Below, piece by piece: positions 9,785-21,474 of a DNA stretch of 64,000 nt. A model generated the notes under the pieces. That model saw only the letters and a list, made by a program, of their open reading frames with translations. It made no database searches and was not told where the DNA came from. Position numbers and translations under genes: made by a program. Within the stretch, counting starts at the first letter, position 1. Each line of letters opens with the position of its first letter. The stretch is from Sepioteuthis lessoniana (taxonomy: Eukaryota; Mollusca; Cephalopoda; Myopsida; Loliginidae), in assembly GCA_963585895.1 (NCBI GenBank), contig OY757924.1, positions 61,352,718 to 61,416,717 on the forward strand, read 5' to 3'.

Positions 9785-10100
9785 CTGGCGGTAACACTCC
9801 ACAAGACACCAACTGTACGGCCACCTGCCTCCTATTATGAAAACTATCCAAGATAGACGAACCAGACATGCAGGACACTGCTGGAGAAGCAGAGACGAAC
9901 TCATAAGTGATGTACTCTTATGGACCCTCACATATGGCCGAGCAAAAGCAAGACGACCAGCACGAACTTATATTCAGCAACTTTGTGAGGATACGGGATG
10001 TAGTCCAGAAGACCTGCCAGAGGCGATGAACGATGGGGAAAAATGGTGAGAGAGGGTCAGGGATATCCGTGCTACCAGCCCGACATGATGATGATGATGA
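9785..10100 (+). mobile_element. LINE-1 3' end, 5'-truncated
   Basis: The frame at 9837-10049 encodes the conserved C-terminus of a non-LTR retrotransposon reverse transcriptase polyprotein: RRTRHAGHCWRS, then ARRPARTYIQQLCEDTG, then SPEDLPEAM. It ends with the 3' UTR and an ATG-repeat tail at about 10086-10100. It is inserted inside the second copy of a duplicated unit. No enzymatic domain remains. Confidence 0.9.
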
Positions 10101-10204
10101 TATAAGTCCACATCAGCTCTTAGTTATTTTCTAAAAATCTTAAATCTACAGGTGTTAATTGACTACGTTGCCAAGATTTGATATTCATGTCATACAAGAG
10201 GGAG

Positions 10205-10320
10205 GGTGTACACTGGAATTTTTCCTCTATTAGATTAGTAGCCTAACCAATGTTTGGGAGGCTAGTTTGTCCTACTTTTTACACATTGTCGACGGAAGAA
10301 TAAATGTATTCATTTTTTTG
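10205..10320 (-). mobile_element. SINE-A relic
   Basis: Diverged minus-strand body: TTTTCCTCTATTAGATTAGT, then GCCTAACCAATG, then CCTACTTTTTACAC. Neither the head nor the tail is preserved. Confidence 0.5.
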
Positions 10321-10606
10321 CCAAGATAAAGTGTGCGAAATGAAGGCAAATACTTTACAGAGCGTTCTATGAATGTAGTTTGCACCAAATTTGGCTCAGT
10401 TCAACCTGTAACTGTTTACAATATAAGTAAAAATGTAATGTAATTACATTTTATGACTGGTTGTTATTATCGTAACAATATACTTCATAGGCAAGTTGGG
10501 AAGACTTAATAGGGTATTTGCTAATAGTGCAAAATAAAAAAGTGCTATTGATTTTACAATAAATATTTGCTCGCTAGTTTGTTATTTGCCTTATTATTAT
10601 GTTTCC

Positions 10607-10609
<3 letters not shown>

Positions 10610-10669
<60 letters not shown>
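10610..10669. repeat. CA-then-TA compound microsatellite
   Basis: About 17 CA units followed by about 13 TA units. Confidence 0.95.
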
Positions 10670-10672
<3 letters not shown>

Positions 10673-10914
10673 GGAAGAGAGAGAGAATGAGAGAGTTAGC
10701 ATGGAAAATTATAGAAATGAAAACAAAACAAAAGAACAGAGATAAAACTGAACAATTTTAATATCAACGCAACCAATTCTAAAGAAACTTCTACGGCTTA
10801 AATTCTCAAATGGAATGATTAATTTTCTAGGACAGCGGCAAAACAGCAATTAGCAAAGGGCTAATCACAATTTAGGATGTAAATCACAGAAAAGAAAATT
10901 CACAGAATTTTTAT

Positions 10915-11335
10915 TTTTATTTTTAAAAATTTCAGAAAAGGATTACTTTTCGCTTCTACTAAAGGAAAGTTAAACCAATAATCATAGAAAACCATTCCTT
11001 CTGTGTATGACTAAGCCCTTGGAGTTTCATTAGAATTCATAGTTATTATAAAATAAAAAGATTCGTTTTTTGGGGCTTTTTTTCCTTGAATTTGTTTATT
11101 GTAGAATACTGAAGACTGATAGCTACATAGCGAGATGAGAAAGCCATTTTCCAATAAAAGTGAGAATGATAGACACGATATTTTCTGTTTAAAATATGTG
11201 TATACAAAAAGCATTCAGTTGTAAAACCTGAGATTTCAACAGCACCCAATGATATAGGCTAGCTGTTTTTAGAGGATAAATATTAGTGAAATGCAATGAG
11301 TTGACTTGACTCATGACTCCATCTTTTTTCACGAG
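10915..11335 (+). repeat. 0.4 kb direct repeat, copy 1
   Basis: Matches 12985-13395 along its length at roughly 80-85%. Shared landmarks include CTTCTACTAAAGGAAAGT, GAGAAAGCCATTTTCCAAT, CATTCAGTTGTAAAACCTGA and AATGATATAGGCT. It could be a segmental duplication or an interspersed repeat. No coding content was recognised. Confidence 0.8.
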
Positions 11336-11427
11336 AAAAAAGTTCAGACACAGATATTGCTTAATAACATAAAATTATTATGAAGTTGTTATACGATGTC
11401 CATACTCGAATTCAAGCTGACCAAGAA

Positions 11428-11430
<3 letters not shown>

Positions 11431-11484
<54 letters not shown>
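11431..11484. repeat. (TA)n microsatellite
   Basis: Pure TA array of about 27 units. Confidence 0.95.
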
Positions 11485-11487
<3 letters not shown>

Positions 11488-11711
11488 GATATGTTCCTGA
11501 TAATAACAAGTAAGTCAGAATTCGTAGTTCGCTCAATAGTAGAATTAGTGAGAAAATACTTAAATAACAAAAATAGAAATATAGAAATATTTAAGTACTA
11601 CAGGAATTCGTGTGTAGATTATACTCTTTAATCATGTATATACTTATATATCACGCAGTATCGGGTGATTATTTACTTTGAAAATCAAATAGTTTTTAAA
11701 TATTTGCTTAT

Positions 11712-12165
11712 TAGAGCCTTCCCAAGCTGATGTATGTCATCGAAACGGCTGACCGGTAAGATACCAGTGCCCAGCGTAAAATTAGTTGGCTTTCGATCCC
11801 TGCTTGAAACGTCCTGCGTGTCTACCCAACACTGAAGAGATGCGATACAACGAAGCAGGCTGTCTGTGAATGACAATATATACGCTCCCCCCTTAGGGGT
11901 TGAGCACTCGAAATTAATGGCTGCCACCCGCGTAATACGAATTGAGCACTCAGGTATCCGATACCGGAAAATGTAAAAAAAACGAAAGCTAACAAAATGC
12001 GTTATAATTCCCGAGCTGACGTATTTTGCCGGAATGGTTGAGCAGCAAGATACCAAATCTAGAGTAAAGTTAGACGGGTTTTGATCCTAATTTAGAACGT
12101 CCTGCCTATCTTGCCACATTGAAGAGTTGTATTACAACAAAACAGCCTGACTCCGGATGACAATG
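11712..12165 (+). mobile_element. Two head-to-tail SINE-D copies
   Basis: Copy 1 (11712-11875) holds only the tRNA-like half and the tail (GAAGAG-TGCGATACAACGAAGC, CTGTCTGTGAATGACAATAT). Copy 2 (11876-12165) begins CGCTCCCCCCTTAGGGGTTG, continues with GAGCACTCAGGTATCCG, CCCGAGCTGACGT and GGTTGAGCAGCAAGATA, and ends CCTGACTCCGGATGACAA before a TA array. The same family lies at 41757-42072 and 53668-53992 on the minus strand. Confidence 0.75.
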
Positions 12166-12389
12166 TATATATATATTTATATATATTTATGTGTGTGTGT
12201 ATGTGTGTGTGTGTGTGTGTGTGTGTATCTCCGTGTAAATCAAGGAATAGAAAAATCCCTTTTGTGTATTTTTACAAAATAATCTCCAATTTGATGACTT
12301 TTTGCAGATATAGCAGAAAAGAGTTATAATGAGGGTGTAAGGAGGTGGTGAATAAACATTCAGATTATATACACACACACACACACACA

Positions 12390-12426
<37 letters not shown>
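12166..12426. repeat. TA/TG and CA/TA microsatellites
   Basis: TA then TG units at 12166-12227, a spacer of about 140 bp with no recognised feature, then CA and TA units at 12370-12425. Confidence 0.9.
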
Positions 12427-12427
<1 letters not shown>

Positions 12428-12430
<3 letters not shown>

Positions 12431-12676
12431 GTTGGCGACCGTAGTCGACGATGATCTGGAGGCTTCTTTTTCAATAACTACTACACCGAGGTGTAGGAGA
12501 GGATGCTACTCCATTCCCTAGATTTCTCTACTCTAACCATGATCCGTACCTTATAATGCTGGTTGATAGGTAAGGAGGTATCAAGTATTTTTTTTAGTCT
12601 TTGGAATAACTTGGTCTGGGATGGAGCCCCAGTCTCCTGGAACATTGCTGAACACTCTACTCACTTGTCCAATAAG
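12428..12676 (-). mobile_element. SINE-C copy
   Basis: The tail (minus strand) ends GTCGCCAACTTG. The head retains the GGACAAGTGAGTAGAGTGTT A-box area and GGGGCTCCATCC in place of the B box. It directly abuts the TA array on its left. Confidence 0.8.
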
Positions 12677-12984
12677 TCAGTATGAGTTTTTTTTTATTAC
12701 TGTAACGTAGTTGAATGTTTAATAGAAAATTGAAATTAAAATAAATAAATAAATGAATAAATAAAGCAGACAGTTTCTGAACGGCTATTCCAAGGTTCTT
12801 GAAATTAAAAATGACTCGAGAAAAATGAAAGTCCCCAAAATATTTGTACGTATGTGTAGAATCGGCGGAAGAATATGTTTTTATTACTTTTAAGAGTTTT
12901 TTTTTTTTTTTTTTTTTTTGCATTCGGTGAATCATACGATTCACAAAAGATTATTTCTCCGATGTAGGATATTTTCTCTGAATT

Positions 12985-13395
12985 TCACTGAATTTTCATT
13001 TCAGAAAGGGTCTAATTTTTACTTCTACTAAAGGAAAGTGAAACCAATAATCAAAGAAAATCACTCCTTCTGTGTATGAGTAAGTCCTAGAAGTTTCATT
13101 AGAATTTGTGGTTAAAATAAAATAAAAAGATTCGTTTGTTTGTTTGTTTTTTTATAATTTGTTTATTGTAGATTATCGAAGACAGATAGATAGATGAGAA
13201 AGCCATTTTCCAATAAAAGTGACGATGGCAGATACGATATTTTCTGTTAAAAATGTGTGCATCCAAAAAACATTCAGTTGTAAAACCTGAGGTTTAAACA
13301 GTATCCAATGATATAGGCTGGTTATTTTTAGCGGATAAAAAGTTACTGAAAACAAATGAGTTGACTTATCTCATGACACCATGATTTTTTCTAAC
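12985..13395 (+). repeat. 0.4 kb direct repeat, copy 2
   Basis: Second copy of 10915-11335, about 2.07 kb downstream in the same orientation, with a GTTT expansion at 13135-13150. A T run lies just upstream at 12897-12919. Confidence 0.8.
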
Positions 13396-14488
13396 ACCGG
13401 GCAGATGGGAGGGTACGGCTGGTGTTTTTTGGGTGTATACAGTGAGACATGTTAAGACATACATTTGAACATCAACTAAGATAATGGCAAGGAGGCGAAA
13501 ATTTACGAGTCCCAAATTTGGTGGCGAGCTCAAAGTGGGCCTTAGACAAGACGCGACCCAGTGTACTAGCCTTTTAGAAATACAATGGAAATCCAGGAAA
13601 AAAAATCTAAGTTTTTTTCTGTTCTCTTTTTCTCTCCAAGATATGCTGCTTTTTTTTTAGTATAGCTAACGCAGTCATCTCAGTTTTCGTGCTGACTTTC
13701 TTTCTCCCGGTGGCTACGTACACGTGGTAGTAGTAAATAAACCTTTGGGTTATTAGATTTTCTTGTGTTCGTCATCTTTTACCACGACAGGGTCTAAATT
13801 ATCTTTTATACCACAACGGTAGATTACTCCTCAAACAGCGCCCATTTTCCCTTATGCGACTTACTTGGATGATTAGTGAGATTGTCCATAGTCTCTTTGA
13901 TTGGGTGCAACAACTAGGGTTTGTTCACAACGCATAGCATTTTCTAGACTTGTACCCATCTATCATTTTATCTAAGCTATTGTTTAAAGTAAAGATGATT
14001 CATCAAAATTGTTGTATTGACGTGGCCACATATCGGTAGAAGTCACGCATAATTTTACAAGAGAGCTTAGGTTTCATTATAATTGACAAATTATCAATAG
14101 CATTCCAAAAAGACGTATATGTATATCTGCTCTATAGTGTCCCCACACGCACTCTAGAGGTTATGCCAGAAAGGATAAATGATAAGGACAACTTGAGAGA
14201 GAGAGAGAGAGAGAGAGGTGGGAGGGGGAGAGAGAGGGAGTCAAAAGGCTCCGTGCTTTTTGCATTATTTGATGATCTATCCACACACACATAGACGCAC
14301 GCGCATGCGCACAACCGGCTCTCTATCACGCTCTTTCTCTCTCTCTCTCTCTTCATATATATATCATTTGGAATCCATTAAAACTCCGTGACGAAAAATA
14401 TGAATATGTATCAGAAAAAACATAAATAAACAGTTATTTAGAAATTTAGGCAATTTTTAGTTCCTGAGTTTCAGAGTTGTAGTAAACT
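13396..14488. other. Intergenic, possible LTR remnant, GA and CT arrays
   Basis: At 13480-13830 there is a locally more complex sequence with TTTGGTGGCGAGCTC and AATAAACCTTTGGGTT followed by CACGACAGGG. These are reminiscent of LTR and leader pieces, but no second LTR or frame supports this. GA repeats lie at 14196-14240, with CA and CT repeats at 14280-14355. Confidence 0.4.
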
Positions 14489-14735
14489 AAGTTAGCGACC
14501 GTAGTGGAGGGTTACTCGTAGGCACCCTTTTCAATAGCTACTACACCGATGTGTAGGGAAGTGCGTTACTCCTTTCCTTGGATTGCTCAACTTTAGCCTT
14601 GATATGTAACATGTAATGTTGAATATTGAGCAAGGAGATATCAAATACCATTTTTTGAGTTTTTGGTTTACCCTAGGATTGACCTAGGATTGAACCCCGC
14701 TCTCCAGGGTCATTGGCGAACATTTTTGTAATAAT
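14489..14735 (-). mobile_element. SINE-C copy
   Basis: The minus-strand tail ends GTCGCTAACTTAG. The B-box region reads GGGTTCAATCC, with a short duplicated CCTAGGATTGA block beside it. The A-box end is eroded. Confidence 0.8.
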
Positions 14736-15167
14736 CCTTACTTAATGGTATTCGTTATCATAGTATATTGTTTAAGGAGAAATAATATAAGCTTGGTATA
14801 CTTGTTTTTGAAGAAAATTACCTTATTTCTCAATAATGTGAGAGATATATATTTTATGAGGAGCATTTTATTATGCATATTTTGACAGAAGGTTTTATTG
14901 TAGTTTTTTTTTTTCATTTATTATGACAAACATCAATTGTTTATTTGAATTTTTTCTTATAAGTTTTCCCTGTTGGCGAGTGAAATCTCGTAAACTGGGA
15001 ACCAGGTTATAGAAAAAAAACTTTCATAAGTAATAGTCAGTAAGGTTTATTGGTAGCTTTCTGGAGAACTTTACTTTTTATAACTCTCATCATCATAATC
15101 ATGATAAACATTTACTACCAGGAATAGAGTCATTTGGTAAACTGTTCAACTGCTGAAGTCCGATCAT

Positions 15168-15618
15168 CATCATCATGTCGTGCGGCTAGCACAGATATCC
15201 CTGACCTTCACTCTCCACGTCTCCCTATCATTCATCGCCTCTGGCAGGTCTTCAGGGTTACATCCCGTATCTTCACATAGCTGCTGTATGTATGTTCGAG
15301 CTGGTCATCCTGCTTTTGATTGGCCATATGTGGGGGACCACAGGAGTACATCACTTACGACCTCGTCCTTGCTTCTCCAGCAGTGTCCGGCATGTCTGGT
15401 TCGTCTAGCTTGTATAGTTTTCGTGATAGGTGGTAGGTGGCCGTATAGATGGCGCCTTGTGTGGTTTTGCTGCCAGGACTTGTTCAATATTGCTCGCAGC
15501 ATTCTTGTATAATTGCTTCTTCTCCATCCGTTTATTCAGCGTCCAAGTAGTGCATCCATATAGCAGTATCGACACTACCGCAGCCTGGAAGAAACTGCAT
15601 TTCATTTTATCGGTCAGT
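15168..15618 (-). mobile_element. LINE-1 3' end, 5'-truncated
   Basis: On the minus strand it encodes SFFQAAVVSILLYGCTTWTL, then a frameshifted stretch, then RTRHAGHCWRSKDE. It ends with the UTR and an ATG-repeat tail (CAT repeats at 15168-15176 on the plus strand). About 30 codons around the AILNKS motif are scrambled by small indels. Confidence 0.88.
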
Positions 15619-15965
15619 AAAATTCTTTTATTTCCCTCACTTCACAACAGATGTTTGAAAGACCGGAACATCTCCGTGTACATTCATAAATCTATTCCAC
15701 CAATCAAATTCGATTACCAGTAGATGAAAAATTAGAAAATATATCGTTAATTTTGAAGTACTTCATCGGTACATGGAAATAAATATATTGCTGGGGCTTA
15801 TTCAATAATACATTTTTTTCTACTTCAAGTTGGTATTATTTGACTTGATCGTAAATCTAATGCATTTGTTTTGCCAGTCATATATGGATAGGATGACTGA
15901 AAAATGACTGAGGGAAAATGACCGGGAAAAATAAATCTGAGATATACAGTATTTTTGGTTTCTAG

Positions 15966-16196
15966 TATCAACATCATCTTGTCGTGCCATCAGCACGGAT
16001 ATCCCTGAACCTGTCTCGCCATCCCTCCCTATCGTTCATCGCTTCCGGCAGGTCCTCAGGGCCACACCCCGTATCCTCAGAAAGCTGCTGTGTGTATGTG
16101 CGAGCTGGTCCCCCTGAATTTGTTCGGCCATGTGAAGGGGTTCATCGGAGTACATTACTAATGAGCTCGTCCCTACTTCTCCAGCAGATCCACTGC
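15966..16196 (-). mobile_element. LINE-1 3' end, short
   Basis: The last part of the family's C-terminus and 3' UTR on the minus strand (RPARTYTQQLSEDTG-like). It breaks off abruptly at the TGGAGAAGTAGGGACGAGCT motif. The neighbouring copy at 15168 is in the same orientation, about 350 bp away. Confidence 0.8.
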
Positions 16197-17059
16197 AAGA
16201 CAAGTGTCAAAAACTGGTCAGTTTCTAGAATAAAATGATTTCATATTTATTTATTGAAATCTTTTTGACGCGTGTTTAAAAAAAAGTTCTCACTTTTACA
16301 GAGAAATCAGTAAAAATGGTTAAAATACTGTTTGCTGACTTATTTGCATTGATTTTAATGCCATGTCAAACCACCTGGGATTATTTGATGACTAAAAGTT
16401 TGGGAATTGCCTACATTGTACGCTTACATTTATATTATTTGAGTAGTTTCTTCAGGATATTTTGCACGAGTTTAATTTCTTTTGGTAGGGTTTTAACTCA
16501 TTAACCTTTGTGGATTATTTAAGGCCAAATCCTTTTTATGCTTATGCATTAAATATATGATTTGTTATTACATTTTGTCGATAACATTTTCACCTAGCTT
16601 GTGCCCTATTTTGCGCAAATCTAAAGGGTTTCAACTATATCTAGACGAATTTCTATTATTATACGAGTAATTCTGTACCTAATTTTTCGAACCCTCGTGC
16701 CAGAGCTTCAACCTCAGCGGGATCCGACTCTTTTTACCCGTGCGAAGGGTGATGCAGTTTGGACAAGTGGGTTGAGCATGAGTCATGGTAACCTTTCGAT
16801 AGCTGTATTTTATTCTTATCCATAGATGCCACCCTAAAAGATAGGTAGCAGCAGTTCCCCGATTGAACTATTTGATCCCGCCGTTTACCCGAGGGATTCA
16901 TTCACCAAGCACCTGGTTAGGCGCTGCGTTGACCAATCGTTGGGTTCGTCCACCTTTACGTCCACCGGGCTGCTTCCCATGGCTTCCGAAGTATATCTTG
17001 TAAAAAAGTTTCTTTTCCTTCCTTTTCTTCTTGTCCCTGTCCACATTACGTACATGTAT
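16197..17059 (+). other. AT-rich DNA, then a possible LINE-1 5' leader
   Basis: Positions 16197-16680 show nothing recognisable. From about 16690 to 17000 the base composition becomes more balanced (AGCGGGATCCGACTC, ACGTCCACCGGGCTGC), just ahead of the endonuclease remnant. This could be the 5' untranslated region of the LINE-1 copy, but no family alignment was possible. Confidence 0.35.
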
Positions 17060-18940
17060 TAAGTTTTAACTTTGTATAAGTCCACAGTGTTATTTTTAAA
17101 ATTCATCGGAGAATTCTTATTTACGGTTTATCGCAATCTCAAAGGCATATTTGCCCTAGTTTTAGAAAAATCAGCTATAGAACTCAAACAGAAATTAAAG
17201 CACAATACTAATAGCGATATCAACATTATATGTTTAAATAGAATAGGCCAACTACGGGAGATGACATGTTCTGCGATAGATCATAACATGGACGTAATAT
17301 ACGTACAAGAACAGAGACACCTTCAAAGCGAAGATATAAAATTCCACAACGCCGGCGATGGATGGATGTCTGTCTCGGCAACTGCATGGAATAATTGTCA
17401 ACGCCGTGATTAGAGGTGTAGGTATGCTTATCAGTCCCCTGGCCATAAAATCATTTGATAGCATCTAGAAAATACAACTGAGGATAATGGTAGCCACGTT
17501 GAATGTCAACCTCAGCGTAACAATCCTTTCCTGTTACAGCCGTACCAATGTTCGTGATAAAATGTACCTCATCGCCTACTATAACGAGCTATCCCTCGCC
17601 GTTCGTAGCATCCGGAAACACAACTTTCTATATGAATGCCTAAATAGTTAAAAGTACAAGCAACACATTCAGCTTACACAACTCATCAAACAGAAATGGG
17701 GAACATCTAACAGATTTTACGCGAGAAAATAGGTTAAGATACCTTGATATTAAATTTCAGAAAAGAAAGAGAAAACTATGGACCTACACCTACGCAAATA
17801 ATGCTAAATCACAGATGGACTACATAAATAAGAAATGGAATTATAGCGCATTGAATTATTAGGCATATTCCTCTTTTGAGGGTGTGTCCTCCGATCACCG
17901 GATTTTCACGGCTAAGACACTACTGAGCCTTTGTAGGAATAGGGCCTGAACACCAACCACTGCACACTATGACTGCTTAACAATAGGGACATTAGGGATT
18001 AATATATGTTAAAACAAAGAAACAAATTCTGTGAACTTTAGGAGATGTCAGAAACGCTTACTCCGAACGTCTCTAGATTTAATGAAAGAAAACGGCTTCA
18101 CGCTGGTAAAAGAAAGAATCAGAAGATACCTTGCACAAATTATCAGGGACGCGGACTACGATGATAACATAGCGCTTCTGGCAAATACACTCGCCCAAGC
18201 CGAAACACTGCTACTTAGTCTGTTTGCGGTCAGCAGGTGACATAGACCTCTTTATTAACGCAGACAGAATAGAATACATGTGCTTTAATCAAAGAGGCGA
18301 CATTTCCACACTAAATGATGGTCCTCTGAAACAAGTGGACGAGTTAATCCATCCTGGGAGCAGCGTCTCATCAACTGAAAAGAACATAAACACGCGACTG
18401 ACAAAGGCATTGTCAGCAATCAATAGGCTATCGGAAGTCAGACCTGTCCAATGAAATGAAACGCAGTCTTTTTTCTAACAACGGTCGTATTAATACTGCT
18501 ATATGAATGCACCACATGGACGCTAACTAAGCATATGGAGAAAAATATTGACGGTAACTAAACAAGAATGCTGCGACCTATATTGAACAAGTACAGGAGG
18601 CAAACCACAAAACAGCAGCTTTAGTGCCACCAACTACCCATCACGAAAAGCATCCAAATTAGACGAACCAGAAATGCGGGACGCTGCTGGAGGGGTAAGG
18701 ACTCACTCATAAGCCATGGACGCCTGTGGACCCCTCTCAAATGGACGTGCAAAGTTTGAACGAGCAGTTAGAACCTATTAACAACAGCTCTCTGCCAACA
18801 CAGAATAATGTCGGGAATACCTTCCGGGAGTGATGGACGATAGAGACGGGCTTCGAGTGAGGGGCAGTGAAATCTGTGCTAGCAGTACGACAAGATGATG
18901 ATGATGATGATGATGAGGAGGAGGAGGAGGAGGAGGAGTA
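17060..18940 (+). pseudogene. Decayed LINE-1 copy with endonuclease, RT and C-terminal pieces
   Basis: An APE-type endonuclease/reverse transcriptase retroposon. The frame at 17072-17413 carries endonuclease-like sequence (RIGQLREMTCSAIDHNMDVI). Frames to about 17900 keep SSDHR-type endonuclease C-terminal sequence. Most of the polymerase is then missing. At 18031-18240 the active-site region reads DADYDDNIALL, so the usual YADD box is altered. The frame at 18224-18454 continues as ADRIEYMCFNQRGDISTL. The C-terminal region to 18880 is full of stops. The tail is an ATG array (18895-18915) running into GAG repeats. Frameshifts and an internal loss of well over 1 kb make it inactive. Confidence 0.88.
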
Positions 18941-19084
18941 ATTTTATAAACAATTAATCATTTTGTAGCAGAAAAGTTAGATGGTTGGAAGCTTTGCTAT
19001 ATAGCATTAACAATGTAACATCAGTCATATATTCACGCAATTTTAAGTGGATATGCATATAAAAATATTAGATAGTTTATTGGT

Positions 19085-19374
19085 AATTTCATTTTAAAAT
19101 GAATTAGAGCTCATTTGTTTAAACACTCGTATTACGATTATTTCTATACAGTGAAATACTTTCAAATTTTGCTTTATAACATTTATAATTCTATTCAATA
19201 TTAATCATTTGTTTGCACACAGTGAAGCGGTTACAAGTATTGCTATTTAACACTAATTATTCTATTAAACACATGTCATTCATTTACAGAGTTAAATGGC
19301 ACTAAGCATTGATATGTATGGCTAACAAATCAATTCAACATCATTTTTTTACACACAGTTATATTGTCAAAAAG
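19085..19374 (-). repeat. Degenerate short AT-rich tandem units
   Basis: Repeated TTTGTTTGCACACAGT / GGTTACAAGTATTGCTATT motifs with irregular spacing. They look like the internal repeats of SINE-E read on the minus strand and lead directly into a SINE-E head. Confidence 0.5.
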
Positions 19375-19640
19375 GTCTATTTCTAACTATTAAATTTTAG
19401 ACAAGTCATTTGTTTGCTTATAGTTTAAATGTCATAAAATAGATAGGTAGGACTTATCAGATGCTTTCACTTATTGTCAGAGTGAACCTGGGTAACAGTG
19501 GCAATCTAGGGGTTCTCTGTATTTCCCTAAGCTGAAAGACTGGTTTTGTGTCATATACAGGACATTCGTTAGGGGGGTCTTACTCCCCTGCTGAGATGCA
19601 GTCAGTGCATTTCGCAGATCCAACCGACTGGGCATTTTCT
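19375..19640 (-). mobile_element. SINE-E head, diverged
   Basis: On the minus strand it holds the CCGACTGGG-like start, the TGCATCTCAGCAG block, the CCTGTATATGACAC block and the ending near the GTAACA / ACCTATCTA region. The central CTGATGGTGAGG part is deleted. Confidence 0.65.
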
Positions 19641-19884
19641 TTCACTATGTTATATATCAAATATTCCCATCAAATACAAATAATTTGCAAACAGGTCTAC
19701 TTGACTCATAGATAGGAACCTAACAGTTTTTATCACACTAGGTAAGACTGGTATTGGGAGCAATAGAAATTAATTGGTATTCCATACATCCAGAACTGGA
19801 GACTCATCAACAAATGCAAATTAAAGCCTTGTATATAATACGTCTTTTGCTACGTAGTGGGAGTCTTACCTTTCTACCTTGGAC

Positions 19885-20199
19885 ACAATTTGTGATTATC
19901 ATAGTTACCAACCCCTCAGCTGGGGCTGGATATGACACAAGGTCAATTTTTAAGCGTAGTCTGACAGGTTTGAATTCAGAGTTTTCCTTCTCCTAGACTA
20001 GCTGCCTCGCCAAGGTTGAAGAACCTAATCTGCCGTACTATTTACCCACAGCTAGAGGGAGAATAATTGGATTCATGCCTTTCCCAAAGGTTTTAGTGAA
20101 ATGCAATCAGTCTCGTCCAGGATTTGAACTCGTGTCGCCGTGTCCACTTCCTGCGACGATAAATATTACACCACGGGCACCTCCACAATTTGTGATTAT
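19885..20199 (-). mobile_element. Full SINE-A with perfect 15-bp target-site duplication
   Basis: The body lies at about 19905-20184 on the minus strand, starting at the GGAGGTGCCCGTGGTGTAAT head and ending in the GGGGTTGGTAA tail. The 15-base sequence ACAATTTGTGATTAT occurs at 19885-19899 and again at 20185-20199. This marks LINE-type target-primed insertion. Confidence 0.93.
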
Positions 20200-20261
20200 A
20201 GACGGAACAAGTCTGAAGCAACAACGAATCATATAAAATAACACCTAGAGTACAACATTAT

Positions 20262-20304
<43 letters not shown>

Positions 20305-20305
20305 G
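20262..20305. repeat. (TA)n microsatellite
   Basis: TA array with one TG interruption. Confidence 0.9.
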
Positions 20306-20994
20306 AACAGAAAAGAAGCTGTGTCCATGTCTTCACATTTCAATCTGCACCACCCAACAAGCACAACTCGAAAAATACAAAGTGATGGATGCCCTAATAA
20401 AATGAAACTATACAAAAAAAAAAGGAAATCTGTCGAATTTTCCTAAAAGAAAATGGCGCATGAATTGTGATTGAATGTCTGCAACGTATTTTGCCGACCA
20501 CGTGTCATCGTCAGAGCTAGATTAATTTTTCTCTATCTTCGTTTTGCTGCAGCCATACCAGTGGCCTTCCTTCAGCAGTTCAATCGTTATTATGTCCTCT
20601 TTCCATTCATCAACCTGTCCCCATTCACATTCTGTGTCTTACTATTTTAAGTTTCGTTTCGGTTATAAAACATGCCTTTCTAATTTTCAAATCACTTGTA
20701 AATTTTTAGCTTGTATATTTACACGATTCGATTTTTTATTTTCTTTTTTCTTCATCAATAAATGAATTATCTTTAAATATTTCTTTGTTCGAAGCAGATG
20801 TCAATCTATTTTTTTTTGTCCATTCTTTTTCAATCTTTTATTTTTTATTTCGTAACTTGTTTTTTTTTATTTCATGACACGTTTTTGTTTTTTTCTTTTC
20901 TGTTTTTCGCTTTACTCTTTCTTATTTTTCGTAAGCGTCATCTAGATCTTATTTCTATCTTCGTTTGTTCGGCTTTTTAGCAATTTACTAAGTT

Positions 20995-21101
20995 TTTAGC
21001 TTAGATGTGGCACAAAGCCATATGAACAGGGCACAGAGTGGGATTCGAACTCACTCGTGAAGATTTGTTAGTCTAGCCATTACACCACTCGAGGTGCCCA
21101 G
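20995..21101 (-). mobile_element. tRNA-like SINE head of another subfamily
   Basis: The minus strand reads GGGCACCTCGAGTGGTGTAA, TGGCTAGA, then GAGTTCGAATCCCACTC, which are convincing A and B boxes. The unrelated tail CATATGGCTTTGTGCCACAT follows. The anticodon-arm region does not fold convincingly as a working tRNA. Confidence 0.65.
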
Positions 21102-21474
21102 TTCTGCTTTGTTGCTGTTATTGTTGGCATAATTCTTTTATTTGTTACTATTCCTTTATTATCAGCCAGTCGTTTCTTTTCATTTTAAAATCTTCTTCGT
21201 TCATTGTTTTATTTTTTTTTAATTCCCTTGATGCCTTTAGCTGTTCATGTATAGATGTCCCTTATTTATTTTGTTATTTTCAATGTGTTCTTGTTTTTAT
21301 TATTGAAACTTATTCATTCATTCATTCGTTCCTGTTAAGAGTTCTTTTTCTTGTTCTCATTTTTCATTCAATTGTTCATTCTATTCCTGTTTTCATTTAC
21401 TTTACTCTTTCCTATTTTTGTACACGTCATCTGAATCCGGTTTCTATTTTCGTTTGTTCTGATCTTCCGTTGTT

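Noticed and set aside
11738-11765. CTGATG...CATCGAAAC as another hammerhead motif
   Set aside because: It is inside SINE-D copy 1, and the matching position in other SINE-D copies has neither box. No stem II forms.
11685-12056. 123-residue minus-strand frame
   Set aside because: It runs antisense through two SINE-D copies and has no domain.
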